Below are positions 1 through 6,154 of a DNA stretch of 7,461 bases, piece after piece. Made by a program: the position numbers and the translations under genes. The notes under the pieces were generated by a model. It ran no database searches. It was not told where the DNA came from and saw nothing but the letters and a program-made list of their open reading frames with translations. Where the stretch lies: positions 1-7,461 of the forward strand of contig JADFMZ010000151.1 in NCBI GenBank assembly GCA_022563615.1. Reading direction: 5' to 3'. Position 1 is the first letter of the stretch. Every line of letters starts with the position of its first letter. This stretch comes from Planctomycetota bacterium. GTDB lineage: Bacteria; Planctomycetota; Phycisphaerae; UBA1845.

Positions 1-212
1 TCGCCGCGCTGTGCCAGCTCCTCAATCGGCAGGCAACCTTCGAACAACTTGTAGTCGTCAGCCTCACTTATCGGATATTGCTCAGCACTTATCAACGCCT
101 GGCGTAGTGCAATGTACTGCTGTTTATCAAGCGGGCAATTCAGGTAGTCGTCACCGTCGCCTTTGCCGTAGCGTGACTGGGCGAAGACCACCCCGTCGTC
201 GAGGCTCTGGGC
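1..212 (-). pseudogene. trmFO: Internal fragment of TrmFO, folate-dependent tRNA uridine-54 methyltransferase
   Basis: Reading the minus strand in the frame whose codons include 186-188 gives a continuous TrmFO-like peptide with VVFAQSRYGKGDGDDYLNCP followed by the FEGCLPIEELAQRG block that reaches the left edge. The spaced SRYGKG, DDYLNCP and FEGCLPIE motifs are characteristic of TrmFO (Gid), the FAD- and methylenetetrahydrofolate-dependent enzyme that makes 5-methyluridine at position 54 of tRNA. The cysteine in FEGCLPIE belongs to a conserved motif of the family. Only about 70 of the usual roughly 440 residues are present. The N-terminal FAD-binding part is missing: going upstream the frame meets a stop at 234-236 with no start, and an amidohydrolase on the other strand begins there. 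The remainder towards the C-terminus would lie left of position 1. Homology appears to run to about 203-212. By hand count the first 180 bases are about 54% G+C. The family call is firm; whether the break is biological or an assembly join is unknown. Confidence 0.85.
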
Positions 213-535
213 GAGCGCCAGGCGAGCGTGACGCTACGCCCGTGGATCCACTTCCTGCCGCAGACGACCTTCCGGTACAACGTGATGGCCAAGCTCGTCG
301 AGGCGGGGTGTTCAGTAGCCGTCATTCCGTGGTCGGATGATCGCGTCGAATTCGGTCGCGTTCGCGCTCGACTCGCCGATCTGGTTCGGGCGGGGTTGTC
401 TCGAGAGTCGGCGCTGAAATCGCTGACGCTCGCGCCGGCCGAGGCGATCGGTCTGGGCGATCAAATCGGGAGTATCGAAAAGGAAAAAGCGGCCGACCTT
501 GTATTCTTCGACGGCGACCCGATCGATCCTAACCT
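177..535 (+). pseudogene. C-terminal fragment of amidohydrolase (imidazolonepropionase-like)
   Basis: The frame contains the typical C-terminal end of the amidohydrolase superfamily: VEAGCSVAVIPWSDD (loss of the usual metal-site strand context but the right strand pattern), then an ALKSLTLAPAEAIGLGD helix, then the GSIEKEKAADLVFFDGDPID block, which matches the family's closing beta-sandwich signature (G.ie.GK.ADlv..dgdPl). Such enzymes hydrolyse cyclic amides or dipeptides, and in planctomycetes they are often secreted or periplasmic. The HxH metal site, the carbamylated lysine and the other N-terminal metal ligands are absent, so this fragment cannot be active. Homology begins somewhere between 186 and 240, where it overlaps the opposite-strand trmFO piece, and it ends at about 526-549, where the sequence passes without a stop into a subtilisin. 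The exact substrate class cannot be assigned. Confidence 0.7.
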
Positions 536-995
536 CCTCCTCGGCTGGCACGGGACGCACATCGCCGGAACGCTGGGCGCGGTCGGCAACAACGGAACCG
601 GCATTGTGGGCGTCAACTGGCAGACCGCAATCGTTCCCTTGAAGGTGGTCGGCTCCGAGAATCCGGATGGTCCCTATACCACGCCGGTCTCCCGTGTGCT
701 TGCAGCCCTCGATTATATCATCGTGAACAAGATCAAGGTTGCGAATCTCAGCGTCACTGCAGGGGCATTCTCCGCCGAAGAGTGTGAAGCCATCGCCCAG
801 GCGGGAGAACAAGTAGGCCACATCTTCGTGGTCGCAGCGGGGAACACCAATAAAGACCTTGATGTCTTCCCGGAATATCCGGCCGCGTGTGAAGTGCCCA
901 ACATCATCACGTGGCCGGTACCGACGAAGACGATGAATTGGCTGAATACGTACTTGGTCGTCCCTGAAAAACTCATCTATCCTGCCGCCGCATAG
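228..995 (+). CDS. Chimeric ORF: amidohydrolase C-terminus fused to S8 peptidase core
   Basis: This 255-codon GTG-initiated frame would be called as one gene, but it joins pieces of two unrelated enzymes. Residues 1 to about 103 look like the end of a metal-dependent amidohydrolase, and residues from about 107 look like a subtilisin core beginning at GWHGTHIAGT. No intact protein of this architecture is known to me. It lacks the amidohydrolase metal-binding N-terminal half, and it lacks both the aspartate and the serine of the subtilisin triad. There is no ribosome binding site or signal peptide at the GTG, and the frame is open back to a stop at 174-176, so the start is arbitrary. The last 28 residues are frameshifted and non-homologous, and translation ends inside the loop of the inverted repeat at 957-1015. 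I regard it as a non-functional composite rather than a real enzyme. Confidence 0.6.
   Translation: MTLRPWIHFLPQTTFRYNVMAKLVEAGCSVAVIPWSDDRVEFGRVRARLADLVRAGLSRESALKSLTLAPAEAIGLGDQIGSIEKEKAADLVFFDGDPIDPNLLLGWHGTHIAGTLGAVGNNGTGIVGVNWQTAIVPLKVVGSENPDGPYTTPVSRVLAALDYIIVNKIKVANLSVTAGAFSAEECEAIAQAGEQVGHIFVVAAGNTNKDLDVFPEYPAACEVPNIITWPVPTKTMNWLNTYLVVPEKLIYPAAA
545..964 (+). pseudogene. Internal fragment of S8 (subtilisin-family) serine peptidase, frameshifted
   Basis: The catalytic-histidine block GWHGTHIAGTLGAVGNNGTG, a following VGVNW and LKVV stretch, and the oxyanion-hole asparagine block FVVAAGN identify a subtilase. YPAACEVPNII continues the normal order. The family then usually reads on as (T)VAATD...ELA.FSNYG. 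Here the open frame instead gives unrelated residues, while the frame starting at 911 reads VAGTDEDDELAEY, so one base is missing at about 911. The shifted frame stops at 965-967. The aspartate of the triad, normally about 35-50 residues before the histidine, was lost at the amidohydrolase join. The serine block (GTSMA) was lost at the inverted repeat. Secreted planctomycete subtilases of this kind often end in a dockerin-like tail such as the one at 1067-1330, which lies in the same shifted frame, so both could derive from one gene. This is clearly a broken gene. Confidence 0.8.
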
Positions 996-1015
996 ATGAG
1001 TTTTTCAGGGACGAC
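957..1015. repeat. Perfect 24-bp inverted repeat with 11-nt loop (fold-back)
   Basis: Bases 957-980 are the exact reverse complement of 992-1015, separated by CCTGCCGCCGC (981-991). The right arm, read in the dockerin frame, encodes IDEFFRDD directly continuous with the following residues, so the left arm looks like an inverted copy of a piece of that gene. The S8 homology stops just before the left arm. There is no T-run after the stem, which argues against a normal intrinsic terminator. A fold-back made by template switching, in the cell or during library amplification or assembly, fits best. Confidence 0.9.
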
Positions 1016-1066
1016 TACATAGTCCGCGCCATACACGACGGTTGCGGTACGCCGTCGGCTAAATTT

Positions 1067-1330
1067 GTGGTTTTAATGAGCCAATGGGGTGACATCACCG
1101 GAGGATGGGACGGGGTTTCGTGGACGGGGCCGGACGGGGTGGTGGATCAAAACGACATCGACGCCGTGGTGGCGAAGTTCCAGTATTGGCCGGGTGCTGT
1201 GAGCAAGACCAGGGGCGACATTGCCAAGGATGTACCCGACCGTCTTGTGAACTTTACGGACATCGGAAGGGTTGTCGACGCCTCCAAAGGAGGGCTCTAC
1301 TCCTACGACGGCCCCGAAAGCTGTCCGTAA
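1067..1330 (+). CDS. Dockerin-like C-terminal tail of a secreted protein (partial)
   Basis: The reading contains two related segments in dockerin style. The first is PDGVVDQNDIDAVVAKF (residues 22-38) and the second is PDRLVNFTDIGRVVDASKG (residues 57-75), joined by a PGAVSKTRGDIAKD linker, with a closing YDGPESCP and a stop at 1328-1330. Paired DG.V...DI..VV..F repeats of this type are common at the ends of large secreted planctomycete proteins; in true dockerins the acidic positions bind calcium. The second repeat has lost several acidic positions. The GTG at 1067 is only the first convenient start: the frame is open back to 968 (upstream residues include DDYIVRAIHDGCGTPSA) and runs through the right arm of the inverted repeat, so the real N-terminus is missing. 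It is most likely the broken end of a larger exported protein, possibly the S8 peptidase just upstream, which is in the same frame after its frameshift. Confidence 0.6.
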   Translation: MVLMSQWGDITGGWDGVSWTGPDGVVDQNDIDAVVAKFQYWPGAVSKTRGDIAKDVPDRLVNFTDIGRVVDASKGGLYSYDGPESCP

Positions 1331-1411
1331 GTCTGCACGAACGCCGAGGGGTGCATTCCTACGGACCGCGCGGGGTGTGTTCGACCGGCCGCTTCCAATG
1401 GCTGGTTCGGA

Positions 1412-2119
1412 TCAGCCGTTTCGGGTATCGGCTACGATTCTCCCGTCGCGCATGGTGATGATCCGATCGCAACGTTGGGCGGCTTGAGAATCGTGCGTAA
1501 CCAGCACGAGGGTCTTGCCCTGGTCCTGCAACTTCATGAAGATGTCGAAAATCTGCTCGCCGGTTGCGGTATCGAGGTTTCCGGTGGGCTCGTCAGCCAG
1601 GATAATCAAAGGATTGTTGATTAAGGATCGAGCGATGGCGGCGCGCTGTTGCTGCCCGCCGGATAGCTCATTGGGCCGGTGATGACCCCGATCACCTAGG
1701 CCGACCAGATCCACAAGCTCCTGAGCGCGCTGCCGCCGAATCTGCGCGGGCACGCCCTGATAGAACAACGGCATCTCCACGTTTTCGAGCACCGTCAACT
1801 GAGCGATCAGATTGAAGTTCTGGAAGATGAACCCGATTCGCAGGCCGCGAATGCTCGACAACTGATCGTCGTCCAGCTCGGCGACGTCGACTCCGCCCAA
1901 GACATACCGCCCCGAAGTGGGTCGATCCAGACAGCCCAGCAGGTTCAGAAGCGTGCTCTTGCCGGATCCGCTTTGCCCGCAAATGGCGATCGATTCGGCC
2001 TTAATGAAGTCGATGTTCACGTCGCGCAGCGCATGGACACACACATTGGAGCCGGGCTGGCCGTAGGTTTTGGAGAGCTGTTGCAGCGAGGCGATGACCA
2101 CGGCGGCGCGCTCGTTCAA
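1412..2119 (-). CDS. MacB/LolD-type ABC transporter ATP-binding subunit
   Basis: This 235-residue protein is a complete ABC ATPase of the MacB/LolD/FtsE class and would sit on the cytoplasmic face, powering export or lipoprotein release. All motifs are intact: Walker A GQSGSGKST (48-56), Q-loop glutamine 100 in FIFQNFNLI, signature LSGGQQQR (152-159), Walker B LIILADE (171-177) with the PTGNLD D-loop, and the switch histidine in LVTHD (His209). The PTGNLD sequence and the length are typical of the MacB/LolD group. The start is TTG at 2117-2119, sharing four bases (TTGA) with the stop of the membrane fusion protein gene. No Shine-Dalgarno sequence is visible, so translational coupling is likely. 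The partner permease, normally next in such operons, is absent: 81 bases beyond the stop codon a convergent gene fragment ends. A fused MacB permease domain is also excluded by the length. The transported substrate cannot be predicted. Confidence 0.95.
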   Translation of the reverse strand: MNERAAVVIASLQQLSKTYGQPGSNVCVHALRDVNIDFIKAESIAICGQSGSGKSTLLNLLGCLDRPTSGRYVLGGVDVAELDDDQLSSIRGLRIGFIFQNFNLIAQLTVLENVEMPLFYQGVPAQIRRQRAQELVDLVGLGDRGHHRPNELSGGQQQRAAIARSLINNPLIILADEPTGNLDTATGEQIFDIFMKLQDQGKTLVLVTHDSQAAQRCDRIITMRDGRIVADTRNG

Positions 2120-3876
2120 TGCGTGCCGGCCGTCGAATGAGTTGTCGACGATCCGAGAGTTTTTCCGGCCTTGCGAGCGGACTGATTCGTGCTGCGTCGC
2201 TGCTTCCCCTTACCCGCGTGTCGCGCTGTGGGCTGCTTTCGCGTCGAACCCTTGCCCGCCTTAGCGGCGCGGGTGTCCAAACTCCGTTGCCCCGCCGGCG
2301 GATCGGGAATCAGCCTCTTGTGATCCTCGGAAAACGCCAGAACGATTTGATCCCCCGCCGAGAGCCCGTCCACAACTTCGGTCCACACACTTCCCACCGC
2401 CCCCAGTTGAACGGGTACATACTGAATCTCTCCCCGGTTGTTGCGAAAAACGTATCGTTGCGTTCCCTTTGTGTAGACGGCCTGAACCGGCACCGCCAGC
2501 TTCTGGTTCACCGTTTCAACCAGAATTTCCACATACGCCGTTACCGACGGTTTGAGAGGCTCGTCGGTCAGGTCCAGCGTGATTTCGGTTTCATACTCTT
2601 TCAGATCGGGATTGAGCCAACGGTTTTGAGTGTCAGCCAGCGGCGCGATCTTGGTGACCGTTCCGGAAAACTCCCGGCCCGCCATGGCTTCCACCGTTAT
2701 CTTAGCCCGTTGTCCGAGGGCAAGCCGATCGGTCTTGGCCTCGTGCACGCGAACGATGACCTGCATTTGCGACGTATCCGGCAGCGAAAGGAGCACCTGT
2801 CGTTCGTGAACCGAGGCGCCCTCCTTAATCTGCCCGCTGCCGTCCGATGACCAGTGGCGGCCGCCGCCGGAATAATACACGACGAATCCCTGCGTTGGGG
2901 CGGTGATCCGACACTTGGACTGCTGGACGCGCAGTTTGGCCAACTGAGCTTGAATCAGCCCCAGCTCCTTTTCCTTGCCTTCGAGTCCGCGTACTTTCTT
3001 GATTTCCTCCGCAGCCCCGTTTTTCTTGACGCGCTCGAACTCCTTCTTGGCTTCGTCCAGATCGGACTGCCTGCGTCGCAGTTCAGCCACGTGGGTATAT
3101 TGCTCCAGAACCCGTTTTGCGTTCCTGGCCTTTTCCAGGTCCCAGGCGGCCTTCTTGAAATTAAACTCATCCTCTTCAAATTGGGTTTGGGTGATGAACT
3201 CTCTTTCCAGCAATTGCTTGGCTGCCTCGAAGTTTTCTTCGCGGCGACTGAGCAACATTTGCGCTTGCTCGATGGCGATCTCGGCGTCGCGCTGCCTCTG
3301 CATCCAGTCGCCCTTTTCGTATTTCTCCAAATCGAGATGCTTGAGCTCGATCTTGAGCTGGGCCTTGCGGCGGTCGCTCTCATTCTGGTCTCGTTGGATT
3401 TCCAACTCGGTCCCGGCGGCTTCGAACGCGGTGATCGCGTTGGCTTCCTTCAGTTCATCCTGCTGAATGCGATCCTCGATCTGATTGCTGGCCAACTCGA
3501 TCAGCAGATCGCCCTTTTTGACGGCGGTGCCCTCGGCGATCAGGCTGATGATCGTCGAGCGGCCTTCGACCTCGCAGATGATGTCCGTGGATCGAGCCGC
3601 TTTGAGTTCGCCCTTTTCCGTGAGGATCACGTTGAAGGAGCGAGGCTCGACCGTGATGTTATCCACGCCCCCTGAGTCACCAACCAAACCCATTCGCCCC
3701 ACGGCCCATTGGACCGACAGACCGATCACCATCAACACCACAATGGTCAATACGATCCGCAGCCCTACACGGCGCGTGCGCGGCCGGGCGCCGGAAGGCT
3801 CCGCGAAAATCGCGTCGTCGTCGAGCCCTTCGGAAGTGGAAACGGGGGAGGATAATGTTGTTGTCATGTCGCTCAC
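2116..3876 (-). CDS. Periplasmic adaptor / membrane fusion protein (HlyD/MacA family)
   Basis: This links an inner-membrane ABC transporter to an outer-membrane channel. The layout over 586 residues is a cytoplasmic tail, one membrane anchor at about 38-59 (IVLTIVVLMVIGLSVQ), the first lipoyl half at about 96-128, a long charged alpha-helical hairpin at about 130-320, the second lipoyl half starting at ITAPTQGFV (324), a beta-barrel at about 370-440, a membrane-proximal domain containing LAVPVQAVYT (460-469), and a Lys/Arg/Ser/Thr-rich low-complexity tail at 525-586 that is unusual for the family. The length exceeds the usual 370-450 residues because of the hairpin and the tail. The first possible start is GTG 3874-3876. 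However, GGTGAG (3872-3877) lies four bases before ATG 3865-3867, so the true start is probably that ATG, giving 583 residues. It has its own promoter upstream, and its stop overlaps the ATPase start. The anchored N-terminus and the ATPase neighbour favour a MacA-like role over an RND adaptor. Confidence 0.92.
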   Translation of the reverse strand: MSDMTTTLSSPVSTSEGLDDDAIFAEPSGARPRTRRVGLRIVLTIVVLMVIGLSVQWAVGRMGLVGDSGGVDNITVEPRSFNVILTEKGELKAARSTDIICEVEGRSTIISLIAEGTAVKKGDLLIELASNQIEDRIQQDELKEANAITAFEAAGTELEIQRDQNESDRRKAQLKIELKHLDLEKYEKGDWMQRQRDAEIAIEQAQMLLSRREENFEAAKQLLEREFITQTQFEEDEFNFKKAAWDLEKARNAKRVLEQYTHVAELRRRQSDLDEAKKEFERVKKNGAAEEIKKVRGLEGKEKELGLIQAQLAKLRVQQSKCRITAPTQGFVVYYSGGGRHWSSDGSGQIKEGASVHERQVLLSLPDTSQMQVIVRVHEAKTDRLALGQRAKITVEAMAGREFSGTVTKIAPLADTQNRWLNPDLKEYETEITLDLTDEPLKPSVTAYVEILVETVNQKLAVPVQAVYTKGTQRYVFRNNRGEIQYVPVQLGAVGSVWTEVVDGLSAGDQIVLAFSEDHKRLIPDPPAGQRSLDTRAAKAGKGSTRKQPTARHAGKGKQRRSTNQSARKAGKTLGSSTTHSTAGTH

Positions 3877-3943
3877 CGGGTATGCACTGGCGTATCAACG
3901 GCGGCCGGGGCGCACGCGCTCCGCCAGCCTCGCTGAGTCCATA

Positions 3944-3972
3944 AGTATATCGACATTACGGCTTGCCTACAA
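3944..3972 (-). promoter_or_regulatory. Predicted sigma-70-type promoter for the adaptor-ATPase genes
   Basis: On the minus strand TATACT (3944-3949, five of six matches to the -10 consensus) lies 17 bases downstream of TTGTAG (3967-3972, three of six matches to the -35 consensus). Transcription would start near 3937 and leave a leader of about 70 bases before the preferred ATG at 3867. The spacing is ideal but the -35 is weak, as would suit a regulated promoter. No experimental evidence is available from the sequence. Confidence 0.45.
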
Positions 3973-3980
3973 GCTGTAGG
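3966..3980. promoter_or_regulatory. Operator-like interrupted palindrome over the -35
   Basis: The plus strand reads CCTACAAGCTGTAGG: six-base arms CCTACA and TGTAGG around a three-base centre. It overlaps the predicted -35 hexamer of the adaptor promoter, a common position for a repressor operator. A single short palindrome can arise by chance and no regulator gene is adjacent, so the call is tentative. Confidence 0.3.
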
Positions 3981-4059
3981 GCCGTCGAAAGTTGTGAGCC
4001 GCCACAAACCGAAGGCAACCACGCACTGTTACGCGGTTGTTACCTGGAGGTTCAGATCG

Positions 4060-5922
4060 TTACGATCCCGGTTCGGGCGGGGTCTTCTCCACGGGCAATT
4101 CGATGGGGGGGTTCATATCCCATCGTCCGCCGTCGGTGACGCGGAGAGTTCCCGTCTCCCGGCGTAGTTCTAGGATTGCAACACGATAGGCCGCCACCGC
4201 CCGGACGTAGGCGTTCCGGGCGTTGAGAAGGTCGTCCTCCGCATCCACCACGTCCTGGTTGGTTGATCTTCCCAGATCAAACTGGGCGCGTGCAGCCGCC
4301 AACCGAAATTCGTTCTCCTCCACGTTCATCGTTTGAATTTGTTGCAGGCTTTCCTGTTGAGCCACTCGCCGCCTCGCCCGGACCACTTCGGCCCGAACCG
4401 TGTCGACAAACTGCTCATGGTTTCTCTGGGCTCTTCGCAGCCGGATCAAAGATGCGCGATACGCGTTCCGCTCCGTCTTGCGATCGTCAATGCGCAGCTC
4501 CAAACCGGCGTGATACAGCGCGCGATCATTGTTCAAGCCCAAGGTAGTGAGGTGATCCGGTTTGCTTCCAAACGTCGCGCTCGCGTTGAAGTCCAAGTCG
4601 GGCAGGATACGGTTCCGGGCGATCACAATGCCGCGCCGGGCGTCGTCGATCTGATCCTCGTTGGTCAGAAGATCGAGCCGATAGTGCAGAGCGGCGTCGA
4701 TGGCCGCCGATTCCTCAACGTCCGGCAGCAGGTCGTCCACAGCGTTGGCAGCCATGTCCGCATCAAGATCCAAGACGTCGAGCAGAACATCGACCGGCAT
4801 GCCCATCAGGATCTTGAACAGATCCAGCGCCGAGGCGTATCTTTCCTTGGCGTTGACCAGCGAAGCCTCGGCCTGACGCAAGTTCGACTTGGCGCGCGGG
4901 GCCTCAAATACCGTACGGCTGCGCCCCATCTGGTTCATGAAGTCGGCCTTTTCCCAGTCGGCGGATCGGCTCTTGTATGCGAAATAACTGTTTTGCATGG
5001 TGGCCTTGAGCCCCTGCAGGCTGAAGTATTCCGCCGCCACTCGGACGACAAACGTTCGGCGGAACCTTTCGTAGGTTCTCGCGGCGTAAATCAGCTCGCG
5101 CTCAGCCACGTAGCGTGATTCGTAGGCCACTTTCCCGGCGCCCCGGAAAAGCGGAATATTTGCCTGGAGGATCAGGTCTCCGCTCTCGCCCGAGGTGACA
5201 TGCTCGTCGAGGTCTCGCACCAGGTTGCCGACGACGCGCGCCGTCAGGTCGCCGCCAAAGGGCAGCCGCTGAGAAACCGCGACCTCGCTTATCACGCTGA
5301 ACGCGTCGTTTGCCTCGGGAAGGGCGTCCCCGTCGGCGTGATCTGCGCCCGTCTGCATGGAGGCCACGAATTGTGGTGTCCACAAGTGCCGTTCGAGCGT
5401 CAGATCGAGCGCCTCAAGATAAAGATCCTCCTTGGCATTTTGCAGATTCCGGCCGTGCCGCATGGCGTAGGACAGAGCGTCTTCCAGGCCGAACGAGGTC
5501 ACTTCGTCCATCTGCTCAGGGGAGAATATCGAGTCCGTCATGGCGGTGACGGGATCGACGTGATCCTTCGAAGCGGTTGCGACAGCGGAAGCATCCTTCT
5601 GAGTTTCCGACTCCGACGGGGCTTCCGAGCTCTCTCGTGATTCGAGTGGAGGGCGGAACGCCTCGGGCAGACCGGCTTCAACCGGACTCGGCGTGAATCG
5701 ATACATCCGCCCGGTGCTGCCGAGGTCGCCCGACTCCGCACCAAGATGCACGTCGGACGCTGCGCCCAGAGCGGCGCCTTGTCGTTCTTCGATCAACCGG
5801 TAAACCGGACCGTCCGCTCCATCAATCAGCCACGTTCGGCATCCGCACAGCAGCACGAGTCCCGCCGCCGCCCATCTTGACCTGACAATCCAGGATTCCA
5901 TTCTCATGCCCTCAAACTCCAA
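4060..5922 (-). CDS. TolC/OEP-family outer-membrane efflux lipoprotein
   Basis: This is the outer-membrane channel of a tripartite export system; the family forms trimers with a beta-barrel and a long periplasmic alpha-helical tunnel. The N-terminus has basic residues, the hydrophobic stretch WAAAGLVLL and a lipobox-like LCGC (lipidated Cys28, or alternatively Cys26). A Ser/Glu-rich linker of about 100 residues follows, then two OEP repeats. The first repeat begins near GLEDALSYAMRHGRNL (145-160) and includes VSQRLPFGGDL and IPLFRGAG; the second begins near AIDAALHYRLDLL and includes ARNRILPDLDFNA and the late helix DVVDAEDDLLNARNAYVRAV. The longest frame starts at TTG 5920-5922, but ATG 5899-5901 has GAGGG seven bases upstream (5909-5913) and ATG 5905-5907 overlaps an upstream stop as ATGA, so 613 or 615 residues are more likely than 620. 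It lies 183 bases before the adaptor gene on the same strand, suggesting one functional cluster. Length and domain order are otherwise normal. Confidence 0.92.
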   Translation of the reverse strand: MEFEGMRMESWIVRSRWAAAGLVLLCGCRTWLIDGADGPVYRLIEERQGAALGAASDVHLGAESGDLGSTGRMYRFTPSPVEAGLPEAFRPPLESRESSEAPSESETQKDASAVATASKDHVDPVTAMTDSIFSPEQMDEVTSFGLEDALSYAMRHGRNLQNAKEDLYLEALDLTLERHLWTPQFVASMQTGADHADGDALPEANDAFSVISEVAVSQRLPFGGDLTARVVGNLVRDLDEHVTSGESGDLILQANIPLFRGAGKVAYESRYVAERELIYAARTYERFRRTFVVRVAAEYFSLQGLKATMQNSYFAYKSRSADWEKADFMNQMGRSRTVFEAPRAKSNLRQAEASLVNAKERYASALDLFKILMGMPVDVLLDVLDLDADMAANAVDDLLPDVEESAAIDAALHYRLDLLTNEDQIDDARRGIVIARNRILPDLDFNASATFGSKPDHLTTLGLNNDRALYHAGLELRIDDRKTERNAYRASLIRLRRAQRNHEQFVDTVRAEVVRARRRVAQQESLQQIQTMNVEENEFRLAAARAQFDLGRSTNQDVVDAEDDLLNARNAYVRAVAAYRVAILELRRETGTLRVTDGGRWDMNPPIELPVEKTPPEPGS

Positions 5923-6098
5923 GTCTTACATCGCATTCCCGCGGTGGCTGCAATGTATACGATCCCATGCTCCGTTTCCACGAAGATCCCTTCCAGTACC
6001 GCAAAGTGACACGCCTGATCCTCGTCGTTGTTGGATACCGCCTCGGTCCGATCGTCCCCCGGCGGCGCTATCCCGGGAAATCGACGTCGAATCGCCAC
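5904..6098 (-). CDS. Possible small ORF upstream of the outer-membrane gene
   Basis: A 64-codon frame starts at GTG 6096-6098 and ends with TGA at 5904-5906. That stop shares ATGA with one candidate start (ATG 5905-5907) of the outer-membrane lipoprotein, an arrangement typical of coupled genes. The peptide contains an acidic segment and the hydrophobic run FAVLEGIFVETEHGIVYIAA, but it has no motif I recognise. By hand count about 61% of third codon positions are G or C, lower than expected for a strongly coding frame here. No clear ribosome binding site precedes the GTG, and an in-frame stop lies just upstream. It may be a real short leader gene, or only the 5' leader of the efflux gene. Confidence 0.3.
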   Translation of the reverse strand: MAIRRRFPGIAPPGDDRTEAVSNNDEDQACHFAVLEGIFVETEHGIVYIAATAGMRCKTWSLRA

Positions 6099-6154
6099 CG
6101 GGATGGTTCATGGCGACCTTTTCCGGCACGCAGGCGTCGGCTTGTTGAGTTGGA

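Noticed and set aside
957..1015. Inverted repeat as an intrinsic terminator or insertion-sequence end
   Set aside because: There is no T-run, no transposase and no target duplication, and the arm is part of a coding frame.
1400..1417. Hairpin GGCTGGTTCGGATCAGCC overlapping the ATPase stop codon as a terminator
   Set aside because: The stem is only about seven pairs with a wobble, and no T-run follows on either strand.
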